Below, one piece after another: positions 8,006-18,784 of a DNA stretch of 38,942 bases; positions within the stretch are counted from its first letter, which is position 1; each line of letters opens with the position of its first letter. The stretch is from GCA-002713455 sp964428745. GTDB taxonomy: Bacteria; Fidelibacterota; Marinisomatia; Marinisomatales; TCS55. The position numbers were made by a program, and so were the translations under genes. The stretch lies in contig CAYRYZ010000011.1 of NCBI GenBank assembly GCA_964428745.1, positions 1 through 38,942 of the forward strand, written 5' to 3'. The notes under the pieces are model-generated. The model was not told the origin of the DNA, ran no database searches, and saw nothing but the letters and a program-made list of their open reading frames with translations.

Positions 8006-11000
8006 TTATATCTGTGCCATTCCCCACGCGAACATTATACCAACAAAAGACAGAAGAAGAGGCCAACCAGTGTTTATCATCTGCCTGGCGCTTGGGTCTT
8101 CAAAAACATGAATTTGAAACTCGTGAGACGTAACCGCCCCCCTATCATCAATTGCAACCAATATAATATCATTTGGCCCTCTCTGGTTTGGCTTAGGCTT
8201 CCAACTTAACATTCCTGTTTTGCGACTAAACGTTGAATATTTTGGGAGCTTCACCGCTTTATATGCAACCCTGTCGTTATTTAAATCTTCCGCCACGACC
8301 CGATATTTGTATTGATGACCGGTAAGGGCAACGGGCCGCGGCGTTGAAATAATATTAGGATTAATATTAACAAAAACTTTTCCATTTTGTTCGTCGCGAG
8401 TAAAACCATCGGAAACCTCAAAAGTAAAAGTACTTTCATTGATTTGACCTGACCGAGGAATCCAAACAACTTTGCCTTTTTGGCTCATTTGCATTCCTTG
8501 TGGACCCTTAATAAGGGTGTATAAAAGATCAGCATCTGTGTTTTTGTCTTCTACTTGTATATTATATTTGAAAATTTCCCCAACCATAGCAGAAATAGGT
8601 GGGCTTGAAACAATAACAGGAGGATGGTTTACATATATGTCAAAAGACTGTTCGTCTTTAGAATAACCATCTGAAATAACAAAATCAAGACGCTGATTAT
8701 CAACCTGGTCAATGGTGGGGGTCCAAGAAACAGTCCCCGTATATTGATCAACCTCCATTCCGTCGGGAAACTCAAGTAAGGTATATTTTACCGGCCCCAT
8801 TTTAGTTGCGACAACGCGAGGTGGCGTTCCTTTGTTGCCCTGAAAGAACTCCCAAAGAATATCTTTAATTGTTACTGTGCGATCATCAATAGATTCTATA
8901 ATAATAACGAGACGGTTGTTTTCCCAAAAAATATAATCCACATATTTTTTTAAATTTAATCTTGAAACTTCTAGCGTAAGGCTATCAAGAGCATCAACCG
9001 CCTCACTAAGATAAACGGTTTCAGCGTTATTCCAATCCATAAGATATCGATCGATGTTTTCTACATAGATATCGTCGCTAATCTGTATGGAGTAAATTCG
9101 ATAGTTTTCAGAAGATTCTAGCGTTACAATTTCATTATAGGGCAGTAAGGCGCCCCGGTTCATATCCGCGCTCATTATTTGGTATTGGTATTCTTCGCCT
9201 ACGGATGCCTGCATAGGTGGAATGGAAACAATATTAACAGGTGCGTTAACGTAATAATTAGCCATGATTGTTTGATTAAAACGATCATCGCTAACTTCAA
9301 TAACAAGCTCAGAGAAATCAATGTTTTCTCTTGTTGGTTCCCAAATGATTAATCCTCCATAGGGGTCCATTCGCATGCCATCCGGCATCTTAATCGCCGT
9401 GTAAATAAGATCATCATTTTTGTTTGGGTCAAAGACATCTAGCTGAAAACGGTATTCTTCACCAAGACTAACTACATTCATACCCATTGGCGCCCCTCGT
9501 ACAATCGGCGGGTGATTTACAAAAAGAGAAACTAATTGAGAATCAACAGCAACCCCGTGATTTACTTTTATGATAAACCGCTGTGTATCAATTTGAGTAA
9601 CACCAGGCGTCCAGGTTATTAGCCCGGCTTCATTTACCGACATCCCGCTTGGCTTTACAGGCAAACTAAAACTTAAAAGGTGTTCAAGGTCTGGTCTCCA
9701 AATATCAACTTTATATTTATATGGTTTATCAACCTCTGCCTCAAGAAAAGCATCCGATAATATTTTAACGCCAGCTCTAGCAAACAATGAAAAGTTTTGT
9801 GTTGCGCGATCAAAGCCATCGCTCACGACATACCTAATATCATAAACATTAATATGGGTAGAGTCAGTTGCCCATGTGATTGTTCCATCTTCACCAACCT
9901 GCATACCGCTAGGCGCCGACTCAAGTTGATATTTTAGAGAAAAATCAGGGTTTCGATCGATTATTAATGGTTTGTAAACAAAAGTGTCGCCAGCAACAAA
10001 CTCTGTACCAAGTGGCTCAGAAAGAATAATTGGAGGATCGTTTACATAAACCCACAGTCTTTCGTCGTCACCCTCAAGATTGGGTACAACTTTATACGTA
10101 ATTAACGAATCTTCTTTTGTTGTCATTGGCATAACGTCCTCACCCAATTTTCTTTCAACATGATAAGCCAGTTTGTAAGCGCCAAGCTGCGTGGTGTCTG
10201 GAACCCATCTAATAGATCGCGAATCATAATGAAAAAACATTCCTTTAGGGGGCGGCTGTAGCCAACGAAAACTGAAAAAATCATCTTTCTCTTTTTCGGG
10301 CAGTGTATATGCAAAAGAATGATTTACAGTTAATACGTGTTTTGGAAGAATTCCATCTGGCAAAGGCTGACCCATTGTTATTAGTGGCCTTGGAACTTGT
10401 GGAACAGCGATATCGCTCAATGGAATTTCAGGGAAGACATCTAAAACCTCCTCCATTTGCCCCTCAAGTCCAGCAACGCTTGGTTTTGTGGGCTCTATTC
10501 CTCGCCCAAGTTCAATGACAAATATGGTTGACTGTGATCCGTCCCAGCCTGAAGCAATAACGTTTCCACTATATGTGCCCTGTATAACAACAGGTAGTGC
10601 AGAAAACACCTGAGATACGGACGCCTGGTTTTCTTCAACCGAGAAATATTCTTCTGATTTGACAATTCCTTCTGGGCTTCCATAAGCCAAAGTAAGAACA
10701 TTCATATCGCCAGAAACAAGCAAAAGATCATTATATGAATCTTGGTTAAAATCGGCAATCCGGACATCGCTTAAAGGGCCACCATCAACAGGAAGCTTTA
10801 CAACATCTATATAATCTCCATATAGTGTTAATGATATTAGATCCCCATTAAAAAAAGGCAGAACCGAATCAAGGCGGCCATCCTTATTCCAATCAATTAC
10901 AGAAACTCTGGTGGGGATTAATCCATCAAGGCCCGGGATAGGCGTTTCCTGTCCCTTACCCATAATTAACTCTGAATCTATATTATAAAAAGGTTGCGTT

Positions 11001-11657
11001 CTTAGAACCTCTCCCTCAGCAGAAAGAATAACAAGATCATCGAGCCCATCGCGGTTCCAATCCACCGCAGAAACATAAACAGCGCTAACCCCAGACTTCA
11101 TTCCATTGGGCTTTAATGTTTGAACGATTCGCCATTCATTATCTTTATTTAAATCTAATATGGCAATTTCTCGCAAGGGACTCCCAAGTGAAATAGCAAC
11201 CTCTTGATCCATATCGCCATCATAGTCCATGAGAACAAAGTTATGCCCGCGAACAAAGTCTCGCCCCCCAGACAGGTTAAAAACACTTCCAGCTTCTTCG
11301 CTAAAACGCTCACCATCCCAATAATAATAAAAAGCAATTGGTTGTAATAACTCCTTTTTATTGGGGTCTGCCATATTTGAAACAGTTATTAGTTCAGGAA
11401 CACCATCGCCATCTAAATCGCCCAGCTCAACATCTACAAAATTGCTTAACAGCCCATCAGGTGCTTCAAGTTCCCATTCTAGCTGTTGATATCCATTATC
11501 ATCCAATTCATAATAGCGAACGACAGAATATTTGTTATTTTCATTTGTTTTTGACTCTACAGAAACAAACTCCATAAAACCATCACCATCTAGATCGTAA
11601 GTGCCCTCCATATGAGTAATTTTATATTGTTGTGCTTGTGAAAACGTAAACAAAAGA
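8006..11657 (-). CDS. Large secreted FG-GAP/Ig-like repeat protein, 5' end in assembly gap
   Basis: The visible part is about 1,216 residues. It opens with LLFTFSQAQQ, the tail of a signal peptide, so only a few codons are lost in the N gap. FG-GAP/VCBS-type Asp-rich loops follow (DLDGDGFMEF, DLDGDGVPEL, DYDGDMDQEV, DWNRDGLDDL, DWNKDGRLDS, DFNQDSYNDL), as in Ca2+-binding beta-propellers. Then come seven Ig-like domains, each with a P-x-GM motif and a following W-x-P motif (for example APSGMQV and ITWATDS). One domain carries an insertion near 8850-9120. The protein ends with a single hydrophobic helix, WPLLLSFVGIMFAWGMA, which would anchor it. It probably acts in surface adhesion or polymer binding. 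It is a tandem relative of the next gene. Confidence 0.88.
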
Positions 11658-11757
11658 NNNNNNNNNNNNNNNNNNNNNNNNNNNNNNNNNNNNNNNNNNN
11701 NNNNNNNNNNNNNNNNNNNNNNNNNNNNNNNNNNNNNNNNNNNNNNNNNNNNNNNNN
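11658..11757. other. Assembly gap of 100 N between two FG-GAP genes
   Basis: Exactly 100 N, a conventional placeholder for a scaffold join of unknown length. The start of the downstream FG-GAP gene and the end of the upstream one lie in it. The frames entering and leaving differ, so any translation across the gap is artificial. Confidence 0.98.
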
Positions 11758-13928
11758 TCTGTTTTTGGTTTAATAGAAAGACCAACGGTATCAGTAGCAT
11801 TAGAGGCGTCAGATTCCTGAGCTGAAAGTTCTTTTACTATTGTAACTGGAGAATAAAAAGATCGATAATTAATTGATGTTTCCAAAGTGTCGGGGACTGA
11901 ATCAGCGGCAAAAATAAATGTGTCTCTATTGGCGGGAACAAGCATTGAAGAAATATTTAAAGGCACAAAGGACGATTCAAAATCAACCTCTGTAAGGGTT
12001 TTGTGAGAGCCATCTTCCTTTACATTTATGTCGCCACGAATAGCGTATGGATGTCCACCAAAATATGAAAATTCAATAGAATGGTCTTTAGCAAACAAAG
12101 GTGAGTATAGAGATATCGTCCCAGATTTTTTTTCATTTGTTGATAGCAACGACAGCTTGTCGCTGACGAGCGTGTCAAGAGCCATTGTTGAAGGAAAACC
12201 TTCAAAATAGTATTCAGGAAATTCATATAGCCTTGGTTGCCAAGCTTCAGGATCAAACGATTGGTTTAATGTGTCCCGGGACTCAGAAATGGTAGCATAA
12301 AAAATATTAGTGGACAAATCATGAATTAAAGAAAGCGTTACTAGTGATTCGGGTTTTTTCTGCGACGATTTAAAAATAAAAGAGCCCGCTTTATTTTGTT
12401 TAATTGTACCCAAGTCTGCACTTACACTAACAGTAACAAGCCCATTTCTGTTAGTAGTATTTGTGCTAAAAGGAGCCTCTCCTTCAAACGTGAATTTATT
12501 GCTATCAGGAATGTCCCTTGAGGTCACACTAACCCCATGGAACATCGTTGGTATAATAATAAGCGGTTCGGGTATTTTTGTTGTATCACCAACCAATAAG
12601 ACCGTTGAATCTATTATTGTTTCTAAAACTGGATACAGCTGGTGCGTATCGCCCAAACTATCTATACCACTAACAATTTCTTCTTCAACGCGAAGATCTA
12701 CTTTGTATGAAAAATCAACCACACCGATGTCATCACGCTTTGGTACCCATTCTATAGAGTTTGTGTTTGGATTAAAAATCATTCCACCTGGAGGAGTTGA
12801 CTCCCAATGAAAACTATACAACACGTTGCTGTTATTTGGGAGGACCATCCGATTTAACGTATCACCCAACATCAAAGTGTCTGACACAATCAAAAGCAGA
12901 GAGTCCTCTAAAAATGAAACATCAAAGTTTAGCGGGCTGTTATGATAAAGCCCCAGCTCAACGCGAGATAAAATCATGTTGTTTATGTCATCTTCTTTGG
13001 CCTTGTCGCTCATGTTAAACAACCCTTTTTGACTAAGCTTACTTTCTACAAAAAAAAGGGAATCACCAACCACCGATAGTAAATATACTTCTCCAGTTGC
13101 GAACGGAATTAGAAGCCCTTGAGATCCATCTTTATTTTCGTCGAAAGGTTGAATATATGGCCCCAAAATGACGCGTGCACCATTAGTCACAATTAAATCA
13201 GATATTATAGATAGACCTGGGTTTTCAACAGAAAACACGCTTGCTTTTAACACATTACTTTCTGGGCTAATTAATACCCCGTAATTTCCCTCGCTTGTTT
13301 CAAATAGTCCTGAAAAAACCGGCCCATATCCATTAGTAACTAAGGAATTTGTATGTGCTTTTGAATCAGAAATCTGCCCAACACCATTGTCTATTTTGAG
13401 ATTAAACAATTTTACACTACGTGTAGGAGAAGACTTTGACAGAGCAAAAACATTGGAAATGTTTGAAAGATTTGAAGGACGAATTTTGTCTTGGCTATCA
13501 TCCCCATTCGTTATGGGATTTTTGTTGAGTGAAAAATCAAAACCATTCCATTCAAAAATTTTAATCCAACTATTTTCAAAATTATTAGATTCAATTATAA
13601 CTAGCTCAGGGAAGTCATCGCCATTTAAATCACTGAACTTAGCATCAAGAATAGAAACACTGTCTTGTTGAGGGTTGTATGTCCAGATTTTATTATGGCT
13701 ACCATCTTTATTTAGCTCAATAAAATCTAGGGAGGTTCCAAGACTATTAAGTGTTATGATTTCACTCCTGCCGTTTTGGTTGAAATCAAACGTACCAAAA
13801 ACATAAAGGTTTTGAGCGGATAAAAATCCAAACAAAACCACAGAAAAGGCTAGTTTATTAACACCTAACCGTCTATAAATATGCGTAAATACGCACAAAA
13901 TTAAATATATACTTTTTGTAATATGCAT
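11758..13928 (-). CDS. Secreted FG-GAP/Ig-like protein, tandem paralogue, 3' end in assembly gap
   Basis: About 723 residues are visible before the frame enters the N gap. The ATG at 13928 is preferred over an upstream TTG at 13952, because AAGGTAAGG lies just before it. The N terminus is hydrophobic and includes NKLAFSVVLFGFLSAQ, a signal peptide. FG-GAP loops (DFNQNGRSEI, DLNGDDFPEL) and one Ig-like domain with PPGGMIF and IEWVPKR follow. The rest is beta-rich and Ser/Thr-rich without recognised domains. The order of signal peptide, FG-GAP and PP-x-GM/W-V-P domain matches the neighbouring gene, so the two are probably paralogues with different C-terminal parts. The function is unknown beyond likely surface exposure. 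Confidence 0.85.
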
Positions 13929-14086
13929 ACCCTTACCTTGAGGATAACTCAAATATAGTAGTTCACCGTCGAATATATCAAGTGAAACACCATAATAAAC
14001 TATTTTATTATATCACAATTATCTTTCCAATTTCAAGAGAGTAGGAATAAATTGGACACTCATTGTTTAAACCCTATTTCAAGTAG

Positions 14087-15007
14087 ATGAAAAGAATACT
14101 ACTAATAATTATTATGAGCGCCTCTTTTGGTTTTTCCCAAGGAGACATTTATCCAACAGAAACCCAATATGGTGGAGGAATTGGGTTTAGCACAATGTAT
14201 ATGGTATTAGACTCTATTCCTGGGGCCACCATTCTTGATAGCCTTGGCTTTTCAGTAAATCGAATGGGTACTCGCCCGTTAGTTTTTTACGGTGGAGAAG
14301 GCTTTGCTCAAATGACGGGGCCATGGAGACTTGGTGGCTATGCTGGCATAGGCGCGGGTCAGGCTAGTAATGTTTATAATATACACCTTTATGCTAATAG
14401 AGATAAAAAAGTTGGCTTTCAACAACCAACACTTGGGAATGAATCTAAGGGTGACACGCTTTATGCGTTTAGCGAGAAACTTTCGGTTAAAGCAAGAATT
14501 AATTTTTTAATGGGGGCAATGACGATTGAATATGTATTCCCAGTATATCGGGATCTTGAAGTAATGGCTGGGGCATTAATGGGCATTGGTCGTTACACCC
14601 TGTCAGTCGATCAACACATAGGGACCCCCCAATGGTCAAAGTTTAGCACGAATATGTATGGTTATCTTACAGGAGACAGTATTTTGGTTGAGTTAGATAC
14701 CTTACGAGGTGCAACTCGCGATGATTATGAAACAGCAGCTAGCCTATATAGAACTAATGGTTACCGCCCAATCAACGTAAACGGTACAATGACGGAGCTG
14801 AGTGGCACATTTTTTAATTTTCAACCCTATGTAGCTGTAAAGTGGCAATTCTTGGATAGAATGGGATTAAGAATAAGCGCAGGCTATAACAAGGGAACAA
14901 TTGGTGCGGGGAAATGGAAGCTAAACGGGCATGTTCCTGTTAACGACTCTCCAGAATCCGCGCTCGGCGGTTTTACAATAAGAACCGTCGTCTATTTTGG
15001 GTTATAG
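14087..15007 (+). CDS. Predicted outer-membrane beta-barrel protein
   Basis: This 306-residue protein starts with a signal peptide (MKRILLIIIMSASFGFSQ), probably cleaved just before or after the Gln. The mature part alternates polar and hydrophobic residues in glycine- and aromatic-rich strands, for example GPWRLGGYAGIGAGQ and MTIEYVFPVYRDLEVMAGAL. It ends VVYFGL, compatible with a terminal barrel strand. I cannot assign a specific porin family. It is followed after 6 nt by the carboxyl-terminal protease gene, so the two likely form one transcript. The upstream 158-bp region is divergent with the FG-GAP gene and shows no clear promoter to me. Confidence 0.75.
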   Translation: MKRILLIIIMSASFGFSQGDIYPTETQYGGGIGFSTMYMVLDSIPGATILDSLGFSVNRMGTRPLVFYGGEGFAQMTGPWRLGGYAGIGAGQASNVYNIHLYANRDKKVGFQQPTLGNESKGDTLYAFSEKLSVKARINFLMGAMTIEYVFPVYRDLEVMAGALMGIGRYTLSVDQHIGTPQWSKFSTNMYGYLTGDSILVELDTLRGATRDDYETAASLYRTNGYRPINVNGTMTELSGTFFNFQPYVAVKWQFLDRMGLRISAGYNKGTIGAGKWKLNGHVPVNDSPESALGGFTIRTVVYFGL

Positions 15008-15013
15008 TATATT

Positions 15014-16621
15014 ATGAAAAAAATAGGTTCAAATATTATTTGGACATGGTTAGCGAGTCTTACAGCAGGATTTGTTATAGCATTGCCTCTGACACAATTT
15101 ATTTATTCTAACCAGAATAATCCCTACTCCATAATAGAGTCAAAGTTTAAAGTTATGAATCAAATACTTTATTATGTAAACCAGCTCTATTATGATGATG
15201 TAGATATGGAATCATTAATGGATGGTGCCTTTAAGGGCATTATGGATCAATTAGACCCCCATTCAATTTTTATATCAGCGAAAGATCAAAAAAACATTGA
15301 TGAAATGTTTAAGGGTGAATTTCAAGGTATTGGTATAGAATTTGATATTTTGAATGAATATATCACTGTAATTGCACCGGTTGTTGGTGGACCATCTGAG
15401 AAAGCTGGAATTCAAGCTGGAGATTGGATTGTAGAAATTGGCGGTAATAGCGCTCGCGGTATTGATCGGGAAGATGTTTATAAGAAATTAAGAGGCAAAA
15501 AAGGTACACGAGTTGATTTAAAAATTGGGCGTATTGGAATGGAACCATTTGACATTACAATTATAAGGGACGACATACCTTTATATAGCGTAAGAGCTAG
15601 CATCATGCTGGATGACAGGACAGGATATGCTTGGTTAACCAGATTTTCAACAAAATCAGGACCTGAAGTTCGTAAAGCAATAAAAAAACTTCTTAATAAG
15701 GGTATGGATAGAATGATATTGGATTTGAGGAATAATAGCGGAGGAATATTGGATCAGGCAGTTGAAGTTGCCAATATATTTATAGCCGAAAAGGATACAA
15801 TCGTTTACACAAAAGGTAAATACAAAGATGCGGAAGAAGTATTCATTTCCTCTCCATCAAAGGGTAACGATGATTTCTCTATTATTGTAGTAGTAAATAG
15901 AGGGTCAGCTAGTGCAAGCGAGATTGTTGCTGGCGCAATACAGGACTTAGACAGGGGATTAGTGGTCGGTGAAACCAGTTTTGGCAAGGGACTTGTACAA
16001 CGTCAAGCTGGGTTAAGCGATGGATCAGCCATTCGTGTAACAATTGCACAATATTACACGCCTAGCGGAAGGCTTATACAAAGGCCATTCGACAAAAATA
16101 ATTACGATGACTACTATAGAGAAGTATATGAAGAAAATAGAGAAGAAAAGCTTGATTCCTTAAAAAAACTACGCCCACCCTATTTAACCAGAAAGGGCAG
16201 AACAGTGTATGGTGGTGGTGGTATAACCCCCGATATCCATTTACCTTGGGATTTAAAATTAACAGAAACTACAAGAAAAATAATGTCTAATCCTGAAAGG
16301 CCTATATTTAATTGGAGCACCAAATATATTAAAAAAAATAAGATACCCGGAACATACAGAAATTTCCAATCAAGTTGGGAAATATCGGAAAAAGCATACA
16401 ATCAATTTTTATCATATTTAGCAGATCAAGAAAAAAAAATAAATCTAGAAGAAATAAACAGGGATCAAGAATATATAAAAATAATGCTGAAATCTGAAAT
16501 AGCTGGACAGCGATGGGGTAGAAATGAGCTTTGGGGAGTAAGAATAATGGCAGATAATCAAATAATGGGTGCTTTAAAACATTTTAACGAAGCTGATGCA
16601 TTCTTGGTTGAAACCAATTAA
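15014..16621 (+). CDS. Carboxyl-terminal processing protease (S41, CtpA/Prc family)
   Basis: Periplasmic tail-specific serine protease of 535 residues. An N-terminal hydrophobic segment (about 10-30) acts as signal or anchor. A PDZ domain spans roughly 105-190 (EFQGIGIEF, then GGPSEKAGIQAGDWIVEIGG). The catalytic core has LDLRNNSGGILDQAV, the serine motif RGSASASEIVAGAIQDLDRG (about 297-315) and the catalytic lysine in GETSFGKGLVQ (about 319-329, Lys325). Substrates in this family include misfolded periplasmic proteins and cell-wall hydrolases. It is preceded by an outer-membrane barrel gene and followed by the TonB system. Confidence 0.96.
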   Translation: MKKIGSNIIWTWLASLTAGFVIALPLTQFIYSNQNNPYSIIESKFKVMNQILYYVNQLYYDDVDMESLMDGAFKGIMDQLDPHSIFISAKDQKNIDEMFKGEFQGIGIEFDILNEYITVIAPVVGGPSEKAGIQAGDWIVEIGGNSARGIDREDVYKKLRGKKGTRVDLKIGRIGMEPFDITIIRDDIPLYSVRASIMLDDRTGYAWLTRFSTKSGPEVRKAIKKLLNKGMDRMILDLRNNSGGILDQAVEVANIFIAEKDTIVYTKGKYKDAEEVFISSPSKGNDDFSIIVVVNRGSASASEIVAGAIQDLDRGLVVGETSFGKGLVQRQAGLSDGSAIRVTIAQYYTPSGRLIQRPFDKNNYDDYYREVYEENREEKLDSLKKLRPPYLTRKGRTVYGGGGITPDIHLPWDLKLTETTRKIMSNPERPIFNWSTKYIKKNKIPGTYRNFQSSWEISEKAYNQFLSYLADQEKKINLEEINRDQEYIKIMLKSEIAGQRWGRNELWGVRIMADNQIMGALKHFNEADAFLVETN

Positions 16622-16705
16622 ATTCCCGGGTTTAATAATTGAACACCCTTAAAAGGTAAGGTCTATTTTGATAATACAAATTGATATAATAAATGGAGGT
16701 ATTTA

Positions 16706-17332
16706 ATGGTTCAATATTTTATTGATGGCGGTGGATTTATGTGGCCAATTCTAATTTCATTAGTTTTTGGCCTTGGTTTTGCATTTGAGAGAGCGTATTC
16801 GCTTTTGATGTCATCCATCGATTCAGATAAATTTTATGCAGATGTTTCTGATGCACTGGAAGTAAAAGGCGTTGATGCAGCATTAGAGCTTTGCAATAAC
16901 ACAAAAGGTCCCGTAGCAGAAATTTTTCACGCAGGACTTACAAAAACACACAGAGGACTTAGTGAGGTTGAAAAGGCAATACAAGGTGCTGGATCACTTG
17001 AAATGGCTTTTCTTGAAAAGAATATGATATGGTTAAATACCGTTATAACCGTAGCGCCTATGATAGGGTTTACGGGTACAGTTGTTGGTATGATTGCAGC
17101 GTTTGATGCAATTAAAGCTGCAAACGATATTTCTCCAGCTGTTGTTGCAGGCGGAATTTCACAAGCACTCCTTACAACAGCTTTTGGTCTTATTACAGCC
17201 ATGATCATTCAATTTTTTCAAAACTTTTTTGTTTCACGCATTGATAAGCTCATTTTGGATATGGAAGAATGTTCGATGAAACTTGTTGATCAGTTGTATG
17301 AAATTGAATCATCAAAAGGTGGTAAAAAGTAG
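16706..17332 (+). CDS. exbB: ExbB/TolQ-family proton channel subunit
   Basis: This inner-membrane stator subunit forms a pentamer around ExbD and uses the proton motive force to energise TonB. The 208 residues contain three hydrophobic segments: FMWPILISLVFGLGFAFERA (about 11-30) and a pair between about 110 and 175, including TVAPMIGFTGTVVGMIAAF and a GGISQALLTTAFGLITAMI stretch. A strong Shine-Dalgarno GGAGG (16695-16699) lies 6 nt before the ATG. The gene begins an exbB-exbD-exbD-tonB operon with only short spacers, which separates this TonB-type module from the MotAB module further right. Confidence 0.94.
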   Translation: MVQYFIDGGGFMWPILISLVFGLGFAFERAYSLLMSSIDSDKFYADVSDALEVKGVDAALELCNNTKGPVAEIFHAGLTKTHRGLSEVEKAIQGAGSLEMAFLEKNMIWLNTVITVAPMIGFTGTVVGMIAAFDAIKAANDISPAVVAGGISQALLTTAFGLITAMIIQFFQNFFVSRIDKLILDMEECSMKLVDQLYEIESSKGGKK

Positions 17333-17339
17333 CTGACCA

Positions 17340-17738
17340 ATGTTAGGTAAAAAGCGCAGATTTCGCGGAGGTGAAATTCCAACATCTTCAATGGCAGATA
17401 TTGCATTTTTATTGCTGATTTTTTTTCTGGTTACAACAACAATTGATATGGATAAAGGACTAGGTATGGTTCTACCAGCTGAAGGTGAAGAAATTGAAAT
17501 CAACAAAAAAAATATTTTGAATTGTTTAATTAACTCATCTGGTAACGTACTCCTTGGAGGCGATCCCGTTGAAATTAGAAATCTTTCAAGAACTGTTAGA
17601 CAAAAAATAGCTGAAAATAACAAATTGGTTATATCTGTTAAAGCTCATAAAGCATCAAACTATAAGGATTATATCCGCGTAATTGATCAACTTAAGCAAG
17701 CTAATGCCACTAGAATTTCAATTGCGGAATCTGATTAA
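17340..17738 (+). CDS. exbD: ExbD/TolR-family protein, first copy
   Basis: ExbD sits in the ExbB pore and carries the proton-accepting aspartate. The 132-residue protein has one transmembrane helix (about 19-37), MADIAFLLLIFFLV, with the conserved Asp at residue 20. It has a periplasmic domain ending near DQLKQANATRISIAES. It begins 7 nt after exbB, and its stop overlaps the start of the second exbD by one base (TAATG). The length is normal for the family. Confidence 0.93.
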   Translation: MLGKKRRFRGGEIPTSSMADIAFLLLIFFLVTTTIDMDKGLGMVLPAEGEEIEINKKNILNCLINSSGNVLLGGDPVEIRNLSRTVRQKIAENNKLVISVKAHKASNYKDYIRVIDQLKQANATRISIAESD

Positions 17739-18148
17739 TGAAAATAAATCGCAAAACACAACTTGAATCCGAGATTCCAACAGCCTCTATGCCAGATATC
17801 ATATTTATGTTATTAATATTTTTTATGGTAACAACTGTTTTAAGGGAATATTCTGGTTTGCCAATTTCACTACCCAAGGCAAAAAGGATTGAAAAGCTTA
17901 AATCAAAGAGGCACACATCCCATATATGGGTTTCAAAAGAGGGCCTTGTCTCAATTGAAGATAAGCTTTATAAAGCTGAGGGCGTTAGGCACGTTATGTA
18001 TGAAAAGCGTGTGGCCGATCCACAATTAGTTGTTTCATTAAAAGCTGATGAAAGAGCAAAAATGGGTTTAATAAGTGACATACACACAGAACTTCGAAAA
18101 GCAGACGCTTTAAAGCTTAATTACTCATCTAAAACAGCAGTAGACTAA
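17738..18148 (+). CDS. exbD: ExbD/TolR-family protein, second copy
   Basis: This is a second ExbD of 136 residues. The N-terminal segment IPTASMPDIIFMLLIFFMV parallels IPTSSMADIAFLLLIFFLV of the first copy, and the key aspartate is again residue 20. The periplasmic parts differ considerably, so this is not a recent duplication. Two ExbD genes in one TonB operon suggest a mixed dimer in the ExbB pore, or two alternative motors. The start codon overlaps the preceding stop, and tonB follows after 2 nt. Confidence 0.92.
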   Translation: MKINRKTQLESEIPTASMPDIIFMLLIFFMVTTVLREYSGLPISLPKAKRIEKLKSKRHTSHIWVSKEGLVSIEDKLYKAEGVRHVMYEKRVADPQLVVSLKADERAKMGLISDIHTELRKADALKLNYSSKTAVD

Positions 18149-18150
18149 TT

Positions 18151-18774
18151 ATGAGAAGTGAATCATCAGCTGCCATAAAATATTTATATCCAGTTATTGT
18201 GCGAGTTACGGGGTTGTCGGGGATATTAATTTTAATTTTCACCTTTTTAGTTTTTCCAAGATCTACAAACACAATGGAGTTGGATGAAGAATTTCAAATA
18301 ATCATTGAACAAATAGATATACCCCAAACAGAGCAATTTGATCAACCACCCCCACCAGCAAGGCCTTCTGTGCCAGTTGAGTCCGAAAGTGAAGACATAG
18401 CTGATGATGTTACTTTGGATGAATTTAATCTAGACGAATTTGATGCATGGGACGCCCCGCCTCCCCCACCAGAAGGGCCACGAGTTAAATTTATTCCCTA
18501 TGATGACCCCCCGGTTCCCCTAAGACCAATTAGACCAAAATACCCAGAAATTGCCCAAGAAGCGGGTATTGAAGGGACCGTTGTTGTTCAAGTGTTTGTA
18601 GATGAAAGAGGTAGGGTTAAAGACACTGTTATTTTAAAAGGAATACCAAATACGGGACTTGATGAAGCAGCTACCGAAGCAATTAGAAATGTAAGATTTC
18701 GCCCAGCCAAGCAAAGAGAAAGAGCTGTGGGCGTTTGGATTTCAATACCGGTTAACTTCAGGTTAAAAAGCTAG
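18151..18774 (+). CDS. tonB: TonB-family energy transducer
   Basis: TonB couples the ExbBD motor to outer-membrane TonB-dependent transporters. The 207-residue protein has an N-terminal transmembrane anchor (LSGILILIFTFLVFP, about 22-36). A periplasmic spacer rich in Pro, Asp and Glu follows, with PPPPARPSVP and APPPPPEGP. The C-terminal TonB domain spans about 120-207, with RPKYPEIAQEAGIEGTVVVQ and a final VWISIPVNFRLKS. Length and order are typical of the short TonBs found in Bacteroidota-like bacteria. It is the last gene of the operon and is convergent with sdhB 10 nt away. No TonB-dependent receptor is encoded in the window. Confidence 0.95.
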   Translation: MRSESSAAIKYLYPVIVRVTGLSGILILIFTFLVFPRSTNTMELDEEFQIIIEQIDIPQTEQFDQPPPPARPSVPVESESEDIADDVTLDEFNLDEFDAWDAPPPPPEGPRVKFIPYDDPPVPLRPIRPKYPEIAQEAGIEGTVVVQVFVDERGRVKDTVILKGIPNTGLDEAATEAIRNVRFRPAKQRERAVGVWISIPVNFRLKS

Positions 18775-18784
18775 ACCGTCTTTT

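Noticed and set aside
11622..11757. Reading frame of the upstream FG-GAP gene continuing through the N gap to a stop near 11622
   Set aside because: The gap length is arbitrary, and the frame beyond it conflicts with the signal-peptide frame of the next gene, so the extension is an artefact.
16660..16700. TATAAT at 16685 as the exbB promoter
   Set aside because: It lies too close to the ribosome-binding site, and no -35 element sits at a suitable distance.
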